A stretch of DNA of 64,000 nucleotides from Chitinophaga rhizophila. Lineage in GTDB: Bacteria; Bacteroidota; Bacteroidia; Chitinophagales; Chitinophagaceae. A program made the position numbers and the translations under genes. Location: assembly GCF_019492185.1 (NCBI RefSeq), contig NZ_JAICCF010000005.1, positions 434,001 through 498,000 on the forward strand, given 5' to 3'. Shown one piece after another: positions 33,664-43,209 of this stretch; within the stretch, counting starts at the first letter, position 1, and every line of letters begins with the position of its first letter. The notes under the pieces are model-generated. The model was not told the origin of the DNA. It saw only the letters and a list, made by a program, of their open reading frames with translations, and searched no databases.

Positions 33664-36600
33664 TTATTTGAAGTTGCGCGCTCCGGGTATTTTGATACTT
33701 TCAGTAGCTGCAGGCTCATTGGCAGTGATCACCTGGTGCAGCATCTTATTGAAGTTATAACATTGTTTCACAACGACATGCACTACTTCACCTTCCCGTT
33801 GTAGTTTACCTTCTACCATGAGTAAGCGGGCCTGTAGTATTTCTTTCCTGTATTTCTCAAAAAGCTGGTGAAAGACAACGAGGTTAGCGCAGCCGGTTTC
33901 GTCTTCTATAGTGATGAAGCAGACGCCTTTGGCGGTGCCGGGGCGCTGTCTGACGAGTACCAGTCCTGCAATCTTTACAGGCATACCATCTTTGATGCCG
34001 GCCAGGTCGCTGGCGGAAGAGATATGCAGCAGGCTGAGTTTTTCTCTTATAAAGCTAACGGGGTGTGCTTTGAGGGAAAGAGATAGCGCGCTGTAGTCCT
34101 GGGCTACATGTTCGGGTGCTGACATTTCAGGCAGAAGCACCGGTTGTTCTGTGGCGCTTTCTGATGCTTGTCCGGTAAACATACCTATGGGTCTGTCATG
34201 CAGGGAGGATATTTCCCACAACGCCTTTCGTCTATCCAGGCCTACGGATCTGAATGCATCTGCATCTGCCAGTTTTTCGAGTGCAGCATGGGGCACACCT
34301 GCCTCTCTGAGTGATAGAATATCTTTAAAGCCGTTTTTCCGGGCCAATAACAGTGTTTCCATGTCTTCCCGGCGCAGACCACTTACCTGCCGGAAGCCAA
34401 GGCGTAAAGCCCTGAATTTGCCGACCGGCGCTTCCAGGGTATTGTCCCAGTGGGAATGATTGATATCTACAGGCAGGATCGTTACATGGTGGTTACGCGC
34501 GTCGCTGACAATCTGGGCGGGTTGATAAAAGCCCATCGGCATACTGTTAAGCAATGCGCAGGCAAATACATCCGGATAGTGACATTTGAGCCAGGAAGAG
34601 ACATATACCAGCAGGGCAAAGCTGGCGGCATGACTTTCCGGAAAGCCGTAACTGCCGAAGCCTTCCAGTTGCCTGAAGATGCGCTTGGCAAATTCTATCG
34701 GATAATTCTTCCTGGCCATCCCTTCTATCAGTTTCCTTTCAAACTTTGCGACGACGCCCTTCAGTTTGAAGGTGGCCATGCTGCGCCGCAGTTCATCTGC
34801 TTCCGCAGGAGTAAACCCTGCTGCTACAATAGCTATCTTCATAGCCTGTTCCTGGAATAGTGGTACCCCCAGTGTTCTACCCAGAATGTCTTCCAGCTCT
34901 TTAGAAGGATATTCAATGGGTTCCTGCCCGTTGCGCCTGCGCAGGTAGGGGTGTACCATGTCTCCCTGGATAGGGCCGGGGCGTACAATGGCTACTTCAA
35001 TGACCAGGTCATAGAAGCTTTGTGGGCGTAGGCGTGGTAACATGGACTGCTGGGCGCGGCTTTCTATCTGGAATACCCCGATGGTATCGGCATGACTGAT
35101 CATATCATAGACCTTGGGATCATCCTGCGGAATGTTGGCCAGCGTATAATCCTTGTCATAGTGCTGCTTTGCCAGGTCAAAGGCTTTGCGTATACAGGTC
35201 AGCATACCCAGTGCGAGTATGTCTATCTTCATAAAGCCCAGTGTATCAATATCGTCTTTGTTCCATTCTATGCAGGTCCTGTTTTCCATACGTGCATTCA
35301 GAATAGGGCAAAGGTCAGACAGCTTTCCCTGTGTGATGACAAAGCCGCCTGTATGTTGTCCGAGTTGCCTGGGAAAACCGATCATCTGCCTGGTCAGGTC
35401 CAGTACTTTTTGCAGATGCGGATCTTCCGGATTCAGTCCCTGCTCTGCAACGCGCTGCTCATCAAACCACTCTTCTGTATAATGCCATATAGAGGAAGAC
35501 AGGCGGTTAATAGTATCTACAGATAATCCCATTGCTTTACCTACATCTCTGATAGCGCCTTTCTGATGTTGCTGCGTAACGGTGGCAACTATTGCTGCGC
35601 GGTCACGCCCGTATTTATTGTAGATGTACTGCATTACTTCTTCCCTGCGCTCGTGTTCAAAGTCAACGTCAATATCAGGTGGTTCGTTGCGTGCGGAAGA
35701 GATGAAGCGTTCAAACAGCAGGTCAAACTTCACGGGGTTCACAGAAGTGATACCCAGGCAGTAGCAGACAGTCGAGTTAGCGGCTGATCCACGGCCCTGG
35801 CATAGTATGCCCTGCTGCCTGGCAAAGCGTACGATGTCAAATACAGTGAGGAAGTAAGCGGCATAGTTCATCTCTTCTATAAACTTCAGTTCATAGTCGA
35901 TAGCAGTGGATACCTGTGCCGGTACCTCTTCTCCGAATTTCTCCTTTGCACCTTCCCAGGTTACATAGGCCAGTTCTTCCTGTGGCGTACGGCCTTCCGA
36001 AGTGATTTCTTCCGGGTATACATACTGCAGACTATCCAGCGTGAAGCCGCAGGCATCTGCAATCATCTGGGTATTATGGATTGCTTCAGGATATTGCCGG
36101 AACAGGCGGTGCATTTCTTTTGCCGGTTTCAGGAATCTCTCTGCATTCTGATGCAGGCGAAAGCCGGCGTTGTAGATAGTACACTTTTCTCGTACACAGG
36201 TCAGTACGTCCTGCAGCTGCCGGCGTTCCGGCTGATGATAATGTACGTCATTCGTGGCTGCCAGCGGAATATCAAACAGGTAAGAGAGCTGTGATAGCCG
36301 GTACATTCTTTTCAGATCATCGCCCAGATATGACCTGGTTACAGCCAGGTATAACCGGTCCCCCAATGCATGTTTATACTCTTTTAAGTCGTTTTTGAAA
36401 GCGATATCAAAGTCAAATTGTGTATTGAGTGCAGTAGGAGGGATGACTATAAAAATGATATCAGTGGCATTTGCAAAGACGTCTTTTTTATACAGATGGC
36501 ACTCGCCTTTTTCTGCCCGGAGATTACCGGTGGTGAGCAGGCCTGATAGTCTGCTGTATGCGGCTTTATCAGTAGGGTAGGCTAGCAGGGAAGGACCATC

Positions 36601-36810
36601 CAGCAGATCGAGTCTGCAGGCAGGTATAATACGGATGTCTTTATTCCTGGTAGCAGCATGCGCCCTCACAATGCCAGCCAGGGTATTACGGTCAGTGATA
36701 GCAATCGCTTTGTATCCGAGCAAGGCTGCCTGTTCAATCAGTTCATCGGGGTGAGAAGCTCCCCGCAGAAAGCTGAAGTTACTGGTGACCTGTAATTCGA
36801 CATATTCCAT
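33664..36810 (-). CDS. dnaE2: DnaE2, error-prone DNA polymerase III alpha subunit
   Basis: A 1048-residue C-family polymerase. An N-terminal PHP domain (YVELQVTSNFSFLRGASHPDELIEQA, AIAITDRNTLAGIVRAHAA) is followed by the polymerase core with ILCQGRGSAANSTVCYCLGIT and the catalytic PPDIDVDFEHERREEV, the fingers region (GVFQIESRAQQSMLPRL, IVRPGPIQGDMVHPYLRRRNG, PLFQEQAMKIA) and a C-terminal OB fold (VKIAGLVLVRQRPGTAKGV). The missing tau-binding tail and the imuA-imuB neighbours make it DnaE2 (ImuC), a translesion polymerase, not replicative DnaE. It lies 13 bp downstream of imuB. Confidence 0.95.
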   Translation of the reverse strand: MEYVELQVTSNFSFLRGASHPDELIEQAALLGYKAIAITDRNTLAGIVRAHAATRNKDIRIIPACRLDLLDGPSLLAYPTDKAAYSRLSGLLTTGNLRAEKGECHLYKKDVFANATDIIFIVIPPTALNTQFDFDIAFKNDLKEYKHALGDRLYLAVTRSYLGDDLKRMYRLSQLSYLFDIPLAATNDVHYHQPERRQLQDVLTCVREKCTIYNAGFRLHQNAERFLKPAKEMHRLFRQYPEAIHNTQMIADACGFTLDSLQYVYPEEITSEGRTPQEELAYVTWEGAKEKFGEEVPAQVSTAIDYELKFIEEMNYAAYFLTVFDIVRFARQQGILCQGRGSAANSTVCYCLGITSVNPVKFDLLFERFISSARNEPPDIDVDFEHERREEVMQYIYNKYGRDRAAIVATVTQQHQKGAIRDVGKAMGLSVDTINRLSSSIWHYTEEWFDEQRVAEQGLNPEDPHLQKVLDLTRQMIGFPRQLGQHTGGFVITQGKLSDLCPILNARMENRTCIEWNKDDIDTLGFMKIDILALGMLTCIRKAFDLAKQHYDKDYTLANIPQDDPKVYDMISHADTIGVFQIESRAQQSMLPRLRPQSFYDLVIEVAIVRPGPIQGDMVHPYLRRRNGQEPIEYPSKELEDILGRTLGVPLFQEQAMKIAIVAAGFTPAEADELRRSMATFKLKGVVAKFERKLIEGMARKNYPIEFAKRIFRQLEGFGSYGFPESHAASFALLVYVSSWLKCHYPDVFACALLNSMPMGFYQPAQIVSDARNHHVTILPVDINHSHWDNTLEAPVGKFRALRLGFRQVSGLRREDMETLLLARKNGFKDILSLREAGVPHAALEKLADADAFRSVGLDRRKALWEISSLHDRPIGMFTGQASESATEQPVLLPEMSAPEHVAQDYSALSLSLKAHPVSFIREKLSLLHISSASDLAGIKDGMPVKIAGLVLVRQRPGTAKGVCFITIEDETGCANLVVFHQLFEKYRKEILQARLLMVEGKLQREGEVVHVVVKQCYNFNKMLHQVITANEPAATESIKIPGARNFK

Positions 36811-36823
36811 ATCACATTATTTT

Positions 36824-38323
36824 TCAGGCAAAAAATCCGTGAATGAACCATTGGGACTGCTGACCGGAATAATGCCCTGACCTGAACAGCCAATAGCGCT
36901 GTCCCTTTTTATCTTCTACGGTGTAATAATCCCGGTGTTCGCCTCCATCCAGCCACCATTCTCTTTCAATTCTCTCCGGGCCATCTGCTTTCCTGATTTC
37001 ATGCAGTTCTCCTTTATACCGGAACAGCATAGGCGGATAATCAGGAATGGGGGCTGCGACTTCAACTGGTTCTGGTGTAGCCAGTAATTGTACCGGTCTT
37101 GGTTTATCCGTACGCCAGTGTGTTACAGGTTTTTCTTCCAGGGAAGGCGTTTGTTTGATAGAACGTTCTGGCCAGAAATGTTCCTCTGGCAGATACCGCC
37201 GGATGTTGCCAGCGCCTATTTTGCCTGCAAGTCTATCCAGCAGTTCGGCTACTGCAGGATTGTTTAATCCCGGACCTGCTGTCCACAGTGCTTCCTGTGT
37301 AGGAGCAGCATCTTCTGTTTTCTCAGCTTCCAGTGTAAAGAGTTCAATACCTGGTCCGGGTGCTATGGATGGTATCTTTAACTCAAATAGTTTAAAAAGA
37401 TGGGTTACATGATGAGAGGCACGGTTAGTACCGATAGTAGCCTGTACCATCCTGTTGTCAATACGATATGCTTTCAGTGTAGCGGTGCGCAGTCCTTTGC
37501 CTTCCTGCTGCAAACGGCTGCACAACTTTTCCAGCAGGTTGCTGATGGCAATTTCAATACCGGTAGCAGTAACGATAGGTTCCAGGCAGGGAAGTCTTTC
37601 TTCATACGGAGGCGGAGGAAAGAGTGGTTGTATACCTTCCATTTCATACCCGAGTGCCTGACTAAGACGGGATAGCAACGAAGGACCGAAACGCCGGCGT
37701 AGTATCCTGCCAGGCATATCGATAAAACTACCTATCTGATGCAGCCCTAGTTTGTGCAGGCGTTCCAGTGCCGCAGGTTCTGGCCTGAGTGCCGCAGGTG
37801 GTAATGACATCAGGGCTGCTGCTTCTTCTCCGCTTGTTATGATTGGTTCAATCCTTCCGTAACGGCTCACGGCCCAGGCAGTGCCGATAGTATCTGCCAT
37901 AGCGCCGCGTACATCATAGCCTATTGCCCGCAGTTTGGTAATGATTTCTTTCAGATATCCGGTTTCTCCTCCCCATAGATGTGCGCAGCCACTGCTGTCA
38001 AGAATGAGTCCATCAGGAAGATCTACTGCTACCAGTGGCGTATAGCGGATGCACCATTCTCCTAATGCATGCAGTAATTGTGTACCTTTCCCAGGTGGTT
38101 CATCGAATACCTGCAGGCCCGGTACAATAGCTTTTGCATCTGCTACAGGCATGCCGGTACGTATGCCTTGTTGTTCAGCGGGTATACTGGTAGCGGTGAT
38201 CACCATCCTGCCATGTACCGGTGCTGCAAAAACAAAGGGCGTCTGTTGGAGTTCCGGCTGACGGCGGATCTGCCAGTCCGTTAATAGATGACGAAACCAT
38301 ATTGTTACAAAACGTGCGGCCAT
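36824..38323 (-). CDS. imuB: ImuB, Y-family polymerase-like mutagenesis protein
   Basis: A 499-residue DinB/UmuC-like protein: VTIWFRHLLTDWQIRRQP at the N terminus where active Y polymerases have the DxD, then VITATSIPAEQQGIRTGMPVADAKAIVPGLQV, and VDLPDGLILDSSGCAHLWGGE in place of the SxDE motif. Loss of these acidic residues is known for ImuB, which acts as an adaptor to the beta clamp and DnaE2. The little-finger-like part is followed by a long C-terminal region. Its ATG follows the imuA stop after a single base, so translation is coupled. Confidence 0.92.
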   Translation of the reverse strand: MAARFVTIWFRHLLTDWQIRRQPELQQTPFVFAAPVHGRMVITATSIPAEQQGIRTGMPVADAKAIVPGLQVFDEPPGKGTQLLHALGEWCIRYTPLVAVDLPDGLILDSSGCAHLWGGETGYLKEIITKLRAIGYDVRGAMADTIGTAWAVSRYGRIEPIITSGEEAAALMSLPPAALRPEPAALERLHKLGLHQIGSFIDMPGRILRRRFGPSLLSRLSQALGYEMEGIQPLFPPPPYEERLPCLEPIVTATGIEIAISNLLEKLCSRLQQEGKGLRTATLKAYRIDNRMVQATIGTNRASHHVTHLFKLFELKIPSIAPGPGIELFTLEAEKTEDAAPTQEALWTAGPGLNNPAVAELLDRLAGKIGAGNIRRYLPEEHFWPERSIKQTPSLEEKPVTHWRTDKPRPVQLLATPEPVEVAAPIPDYPPMLFRYKGELHEIRKADGPERIEREWWLDGGEHRDYYTVEDKKGQRYWLFRSGHYSGQQSQWFIHGFFA

Positions 38324-38324
38324 A

Positions 38325-39059
38325 TCACCCGGTTTTTAATTGATGATCTGGTATATTGAGGGAAACAGGTTGATCTACGAGTACCGTAAACCTGCTTTCT
38401 GACCATTCCATCTTCCAGGAACCGGTACGGCCGTTACGTACTTTCAGTAGTTCCACCTGCCAGCGTGGATAACCAACTCCCGGCATATTATCTTCTATAC
38501 CGCTGGGCAGGGATGTGATCTGCCAACGTGCAGCACAGGCAGTGGCGCTGACAGGTCGGGAAGAAGTGCGTAAAATGAATCCGGTAACGCGACTTTGTTC
38601 TACCGCCAGCTGAAGTCTGCGCGATTGTGTAAACCCTATTTCAGGAATCTCTGCTACAACAGCGGCAAGGCCTTCACATTTGAGCGCTTCTTCCAATGCC
38701 CAGAGGGCGTCTTTGGTACGTTGCAGATCTATGAAGATTACTTTATCAGGCTCTATGCCGAATGTTTTTAAAGAAGGGGGGAAAAGCGTTCTCGCCACAC
38801 TTATCCAGATACATGCGCCTCCATATTGCATCAGTGTACCAGTAAGTGCACTGACAAATCCTGATGCAGCTGCAGCATGTTCTGTAACAGGACAAAGAAA
38901 TTCATGTATAGTGCCAACAGGAAATGTCTGATCGGGGAAAACGCTATTCACCTGTCCCAGGTCAATCACAGGCGAATGATCACGCTGTGCGGACCTGAAA
39001 CCCTGCAAACGGAGAATGTCCCTTTGCAGTTGGGAAATAATATCTGCTTTTCCTGACAT
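38325..39059 (-). CDS. imuA: ImuA, RecA-like mutagenesis cassette protein
   Basis: A 244-residue ImuA (SulA/RecA-like) protein: ADIISQLQRDILRLQGF, FPVGTIHEFLCP, ALTGTLMQYGGACIWISVART, PDKVIFIDLQRTKDALWALEEALKCEGLAAVVAEIPEI, followed by RLQLAVEQSRVTGFILR. The Walker A motif of RecA is not evident, as is usual in ImuA. It is the first gene of the imuA-imuB-dnaE2 cassette. Palindromic half-sites cluster upstream of its start. Confidence 0.9.
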   Translation of the reverse strand: MSGKADIISQLQRDILRLQGFRSAQRDHSPVIDLGQVNSVFPDQTFPVGTIHEFLCPVTEHAAAASGFVSALTGTLMQYGGACIWISVARTLFPPSLKTFGIEPDKVIFIDLQRTKDALWALEEALKCEGLAAVVAEIPEIGFTQSRRLQLAVEQSRVTGFILRTSSRPVSATACAARWQITSLPSGIEDNMPGVGYPRWQVELLKVRNGRTGSWKMEWSESRFTVLVDQPVSLNIPDHQLKTG

Positions 39060-39079
39060 AAGCTGACGGCTGATTACGA

Positions 39080-39131
39080 ACTAATACTTTTATCGCTAAA
39101 TTGTTTAGCAATATTACTAATTATATTAGTA
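39080..39131. promoter_or_regulatory. Array of palindromic half-sites upstream of imuA
   Basis: Three overlapping inverted repeats: GCTAAA-TTG-TTTAGC (39095-39109), TTAGCAAT-ATTACTAA (39105-39120, one mismatch) and TACTAAT-TAT-ATTAGTA (39115-39131), plus ACTAAT at 39080-39085. The half-site TTAG(C/T)A or its complement recurs five times within 52 bp, starting 21 bp upstream of the ATG. This looks like a cooperative repressor site for the mutagenesis cassette. Confidence 0.55.
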
Positions 39132-39173
39132 TGGTGTCAGCTATTTTTATGCACATTCTGCTGAAATACGATC

Positions 39174-39977
39174 TCAGATCTTGCTGGGCGCGGCCCCGTA
39201 CATCTTTTTGAAAGCAAAAGAAAAATGTGAGAGATCTTCAAATCCTACATCCAGATATACATCAGAAGGCGCTGCACCTTTTTCTTTGATACGGTAATAT
39301 GCTTCCTGTAATCTTTTTTGCTGCAGCCATTTTCCGGGTGGCGTACTGAATGTTCTTTCAAAATCACGCTTAAAGGTAGAAAGACTTCTACCTGTCAGAT
39401 AAGCAAATCTGTCCAGCGGAACATTGAAATGAAAGTTGCTGTTCATAAAGCCTTCCAGGTCTATCTTCCCCGGTTCTGAAAGGTCAAATAGTATATCTTT
39501 TAACTGTGGATTTGTCTGTAGTAATATAGCAATGGCTTCCTGCACTTTCAGTGAAAGCAGCACTTCATTACCTGCCTGCAAAAACTGATCATAAGGTTGC
39601 AGTGAGTCCATATAACTTTTCAGCAGTGCATGTGGTTGCAGGGTAATAAATGGCGGACCTGCTGCTGCTTTCTCTGCGGAGTAACCATACGCTTCTCCAA
39701 AACGTCTCAGCGTCTCCTGATCCAGAAATACCGATATGTTTTTATAGTCGCCGCCAGCAGGAGGTTGTTTGGTGAATTTCATCAGCGTATTCCGTCTGCT
39801 GAACCTAAATTCATTCTCGCGGAACACATATTCCCGTTCGCCATCATTCATAGTAAGGGTACCTGCCAGCTGGTAACTGAATACATGTTCTGCAACAAAC
39901 TGTTCTCCTTCCTTTGTTCTTGTATGATAGCAGGAATAGCTGATCTGTTTTGCCTGTTTATTAGCGCTCATACCCAT
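39174..39977 (-). CDS. AraC-family transcriptional regulator
   Basis: A 267-residue regulator with an N-terminal cupin-like half (AGTLTMNDGEREYVFRENEFRFSRRNTLMKF) and a C-terminal AraC HTH (VPLDRFAYLTGRSLSTFKRDFERTFSTPPGKWLQQKRLQEAYYRI and PSDVYLDVGFEDLSHFSFAFKKMYGAAPSKI). Such regulators often sit beside the oxidoreductase they control; the SDR gene lies upstream on the same strand about 70 bp away. It might also affect the downstream imu cassette, but nothing shows this. Confidence 0.88.
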   Translation of the reverse strand: MGMSANKQAKQISYSCYHTRTKEGEQFVAEHVFSYQLAGTLTMNDGEREYVFRENEFRFSRRNTLMKFTKQPPAGGDYKNISVFLDQETLRRFGEAYGYSAEKAAAGPPFITLQPHALLKSYMDSLQPYDQFLQAGNEVLLSLKVQEAIAILLQTNPQLKDILFDLSEPGKIDLEGFMNSNFHFNVPLDRFAYLTGRSLSTFKRDFERTFSTPPGKWLQQKRLQEAYYRIKEKGAAPSDVYLDVGFEDLSHFSFAFKKMYGAAPSKI

Positions 39978-40044
39978 ACCTGGTTAAAGTAAAATAGCAT
40001 AGCTGTTATCTGCACAGCTATGCTGAAAATAATGAATATCACGG

Positions 40045-40872
40045 TTATTCTGCATCTGTGGATTCGCTTACTGCTAACCATTTCTCAAATTCTTCCTGTC
40101 TGTCTGCATTCACCTGTTGCAGCAGACCTGTTGCATCACTGCCCAGTACCAGGTGTACAGGTGGTTACGGATGATCTGCCAGGTTAGTAATCGCAATAGC
40201 TGCTTTGTCAGGATGACCTTTAGGTACAAATTTACCTGTCCGGAATATCTCGGTACGCTCGCCAATAGTGGTTTCATATCCTTCAATTGCCGGCGCATAA
40301 GACATAGAGTCTCCGGCCCAGTCAGTCCGGAAACCGCCTGGTTCTACTGACGTGACTTTGATACCTAATGGCGCTACTTCTTTTGCAAGCGCTTCCGCAA
40401 AACCAGATAAGCCCCATTTCGCACTTTGGTAAATGCTGATGCCTGTGCTGGTAATACGGCCTCCTATGGAACTGATCTGTATGATCCTGCCAGCGCGTTG
40501 TTTGCGCATATAAGGTAATATCACTCTGGTGATCTCTATCGGCGCATAGAGATTTGTTTCCAGCTGACTACGTACCTGTTCATCTGTAAAAGCTTCCGCT
40601 GCACCGATAATGCCAAATCCTGCATTATTTACAAGTACATCAATCCTGCCGAAACGGTCAATTGCTGCTGCTACTGCTGCGCGCACCTGCTGATGATCTG
40701 TTACATCCAGCTGCAGGGGAAGAATGTTCCCGCCATATTGCTGCACAAATGCTTCCAGCTGTGCCGGATTCCTGGCGGTGGCCACTACCAGATCGCCTTT
40801 TGCCAGTACCGCCGCTGTAATACTTTTACCCAGACCTCTTGCACTTCCTGTTATAAACCATACCTTTTGCAT
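40045..40872 (-). pseudogene. SDR oxidoreductase interrupted by an in-frame TAA
   Basis: A short-chain dehydrogenase: TGSARGLGKS (residues 8-17, NAD(P) loop), VNNAGFG, ISSIGGRITS with the Ser and YQSAKWG with Tyr and Lys of the catalytic triad. Reading from the ATG at 40872, the frame stops at TAA (40165-40167) after 235 residues, right after AIAITNLADHP. The same frame continues for 39 codons as PPVHLVLGSDATGLLQQVNA and QEEFEKWLAVSESTDAE to a second stop at 40045-40047, giving the 275-residue length and C-terminal helix typical of this SDR subgroup. The catalytic core is whole, so the truncated protein might still fold; otherwise a nonsense mutation or sequencing error. Confidence 0.8.
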
Positions 40873-40895
40873 AACCTTTATTTTTTTTGTTGATA

Positions 40896-40903
40896 CAAAG
40901 TTA
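40896..40903 (-). promoter_or_regulatory. -7 promoter box of the SDR gene
   Basis: The minus strand reads TAACTTTG, a TAnnTTTG match, 23 bp upstream of the ATG at 40872. Confidence 0.5.
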
Positions 40904-41024
40904 GGTGGCTGCTGGTGCGGCTGCTTTGTTGCAGAGGTCAATTTACTTTGCTGTAAAGGTCATCAAAAAAGTTGTTTCCGGTACGGGTAATATGCCATCT
41001 AAGGCGTCCTCCTGCTCCTAAAAC

Positions 41025-41059
41025 AAAAAGAGACCTGAACTCATTTCAGATCTCTTTTT
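41025..41059 (-). terminator. Terminator of the amidohydrolase gene
   Basis: Stem AAAAAGAGACCTGAA (41025-41039) with TTCAGATCTCTTTTT (41045-41059), 15 bp with one wobble, 5-base loop. It lies 10 bp after the amidohydrolase stop codon. Confidence 0.8.
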
Positions 41060-41069
41060 ATCAATTGTC

Positions 41070-42848
41070 TTATTTGTATTGATATCCTCCGTAGTAATTG
41101 ACCGGCGACCATTCAGGCAGCGCTTTGGGTAACGCCGGCGATATATCTTTGAACTCTCCTTCGCCGTATACAATCTTACCATCCAGGATAGTCAGCAGTG
41201 CATGGATGTCTTTAATCTGCCCGGCTGCTGTTTTCAGGTAATCATCACTCAATACCACCAGATCTGCCAGGTAACCTTTTTTCAGGGTACCTCTGTCGCC
41301 CTGTTGGTTGATCAGACTTGCACTACCCTGTGTGTAAAGCTTCAAAGCGGTAATACGATCCAGTTTATTCTCATCAGCTGTGTATTCATGCCCGCCAATT
41401 GTCTGACCTGTCACCAGCCAGGACAGAGCGACCCATGGATTATAACTGGCAACTCTTGTACCGTCGGTGCCTGCACCTACCTTCAGTCCCATATCCAGCA
41501 TCCGGCGGATAGGAGGGGTATTCCTGGCGGCCTCTTTACCATAGCGGCCTACAAAGTTCTCTCCCTGGAAAGCCATCCTGTGCTGAATAGCAATACCGCC
41601 ATTCAGTGCTTTGATACGCTGCAGGTTCTCTATAGAAACGGTTTCTGCATGGTCAAAGAACCAAGGCAGTCCGTTCAGCGGCGTTTCCTTATTTACTTCT
41701 TCTATCACATTCAGGAACCGGGTGATGGATTCGTTATACGTCGCATGCAGCCTGAAAGGCCATTTGTTTTTTACCAGTACTGATATCACAACTTTCAGTT
41801 GTGCTTCCATGACTGCCGGCAGGTCAGGACGGGGCTTCAGGAAGTTCTCGAAGTCGCCGCCTGTAGCTACTAAATTCTCTCCGCCACCTTCTACGAAGTA
41901 CGTTGTTTCTGCCTCTTCTCCATGCTGATGTTCTATATCCACCATGCTAATCCATTTCTGGTAATCCTGCAGCTCTGTGCCCGCTTTCTGCGCAAACAGG
42001 TAATAAGGCAGGCGTACTGTCAGCTGACCCAGCTTAAACAGGGAATCGGTAATGCCATAATCATCGGGGAAGTTCTGAAATCCACCGCCTGCATCCATGA
42101 CACTGGTTACACCCAGGCGGTTCATTTCAGACATAAAGCCCAGTGTTGAATTACCCTTTTCTGCTGGCGTCAGCTCTGGTAACCTGGCGAGGGTAGAGTA
42201 GAGGATGAATGCATTAGGCTCTGCTACCAGTAAACCTGTAGGTTGTCCTTCCGCATCTTTCTGAATCAGTCCGCCGGTAGGATTAGGTGTATGTTCATTG
42301 ATCTGTAGTTTTTTGACGCCTGCCTTATTCAGGTAAGCGTGCGCATACAGGTACAGTATAAAGGTAGGGGTATTGCCTGTTGCCTCATTGATCTCTTCCA
42401 GTGTGGGCAGGCGCTTTTCTTCAAACTGGTATTCGTTCCAGCCTCCTACTACTCTTACCCATTGTCCTTCCGGTGTTCTTGCTGCCTGCTCTTTCAGCAT
42501 CTGAAGTGCCCGTTTCAGCGATTTTACACCATCCCACCTTAGCTCTGTGTTATAAAATCTTCCTGCTCTGATCACATGCAGGTGGGAATCATACAAACCA
42601 GGTATCAGGGTGCGGCCGTTTGCCTTCACAACTTTCGTACGGCTTGTTTTCAGCTTCAGTATATCGGCGTCATTTCCCACAGCAATGATCCTGTTATCTG
42701 CTATTGCTATTGCCTGTGCCTGTGGTTTTGTATCATCCAGGGTAATAATATTGGCATTGTGGATGATGAGTGTCGGACGTTGCTGCGCCTGCGCTGAGAA
42801 AGTGATTCCCACACAAAGTGCTACAAGTGATCGCATCGTTTTTTTCAT
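41070..42848 (-). CDS. Exported amidohydrolase, YtcJ-like family
   Basis: A 592-residue amidohydrolase: signal peptide MKKTMRSLVALCVGITFSAQAQ, then LIIHNANIITLDDTKPQAQAIAIADNRIIAVG, the metal-binding LYDSHLHVIRAG, WFFDHAETVSIEN, GAGTDGTRVASYNPW and GYLADLVVLSDDYL at the end. This is the YtcJ-like branch (amidohydrolase family 3). Its substrate is not known. A terminator follows, and a TAnnTTTG box lies at 42900-42907 upstream, so it is transcribed alone. Confidence 0.88.
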   Translation of the reverse strand: MKKTMRSLVALCVGITFSAQAQQRPTLIIHNANIITLDDTKPQAQAIAIADNRIIAVGNDADILKLKTSRTKVVKANGRTLIPGLYDSHLHVIRAGRFYNTELRWDGVKSLKRALQMLKEQAARTPEGQWVRVVGGWNEYQFEEKRLPTLEEINEATGNTPTFILYLYAHAYLNKAGVKKLQINEHTPNPTGGLIQKDAEGQPTGLLVAEPNAFILYSTLARLPELTPAEKGNSTLGFMSEMNRLGVTSVMDAGGGFQNFPDDYGITDSLFKLGQLTVRLPYYLFAQKAGTELQDYQKWISMVDIEHQHGEEAETTYFVEGGGENLVATGGDFENFLKPRPDLPAVMEAQLKVVISVLVKNKWPFRLHATYNESITRFLNVIEEVNKETPLNGLPWFFDHAETVSIENLQRIKALNGGIAIQHRMAFQGENFVGRYGKEAARNTPPIRRMLDMGLKVGAGTDGTRVASYNPWVALSWLVTGQTIGGHEYTADENKLDRITALKLYTQGSASLINQQGDRGTLKKGYLADLVVLSDDYLKTAAGQIKDIHALLTILDGKIVYGEGEFKDISPALPKALPEWSPVNYYGGYQYK

Positions 42849-43209
42849 ATCTTATCTTTTAAAATGAAGCTGCAAAGAGCTGTTCCTGTTCTACTATTGC
42901 AAAGCTAGGTCGCTCTTCACCTCAAGGCAATCGGCAAATGAACCCAATCGTTGTCATAGTTATCGAATGGAAATAAAAACGATGATTCGTACAAGTACAG
43001 ATATATACAATATTTATCTGCACAATAGATGAGCAGGCAAGGGGCATCATCACGAAAGATGACAACTTACTGTGGAACGCGCAGGACATTTAAAGGAAAA
43101 AGGTCAACTGTACACCTGTAAATAACACTTCTTCTGCGTAGCTGGCATTAAGGGAACGCATTTTGTCCTTCTCTCCTCAGCGATTTCAGAATGTTTAAAA
43201 CTTAGAGTT
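42849..43209. other. Divergent intergenic region with one promoter
   Basis: The minus strand carries TAGCTTTG (42907-42900) with a TTG 20 bp further upstream, a good promoter for the amidohydrolase gene. The right half precedes the lipoprotein gene; no clear TAnnTTTG box, RNA gene or strong repeat is visible there. Confidence 0.45.

Noticed and set aside
40110..40298. 62-codon minus-strand frame at the SDR 3' end, considered as evidence of a frameshift
   Set aside because: The conserved C-terminal sequence continues in the original frame after the TAA, so there is a nonsense codon and no frameshift.
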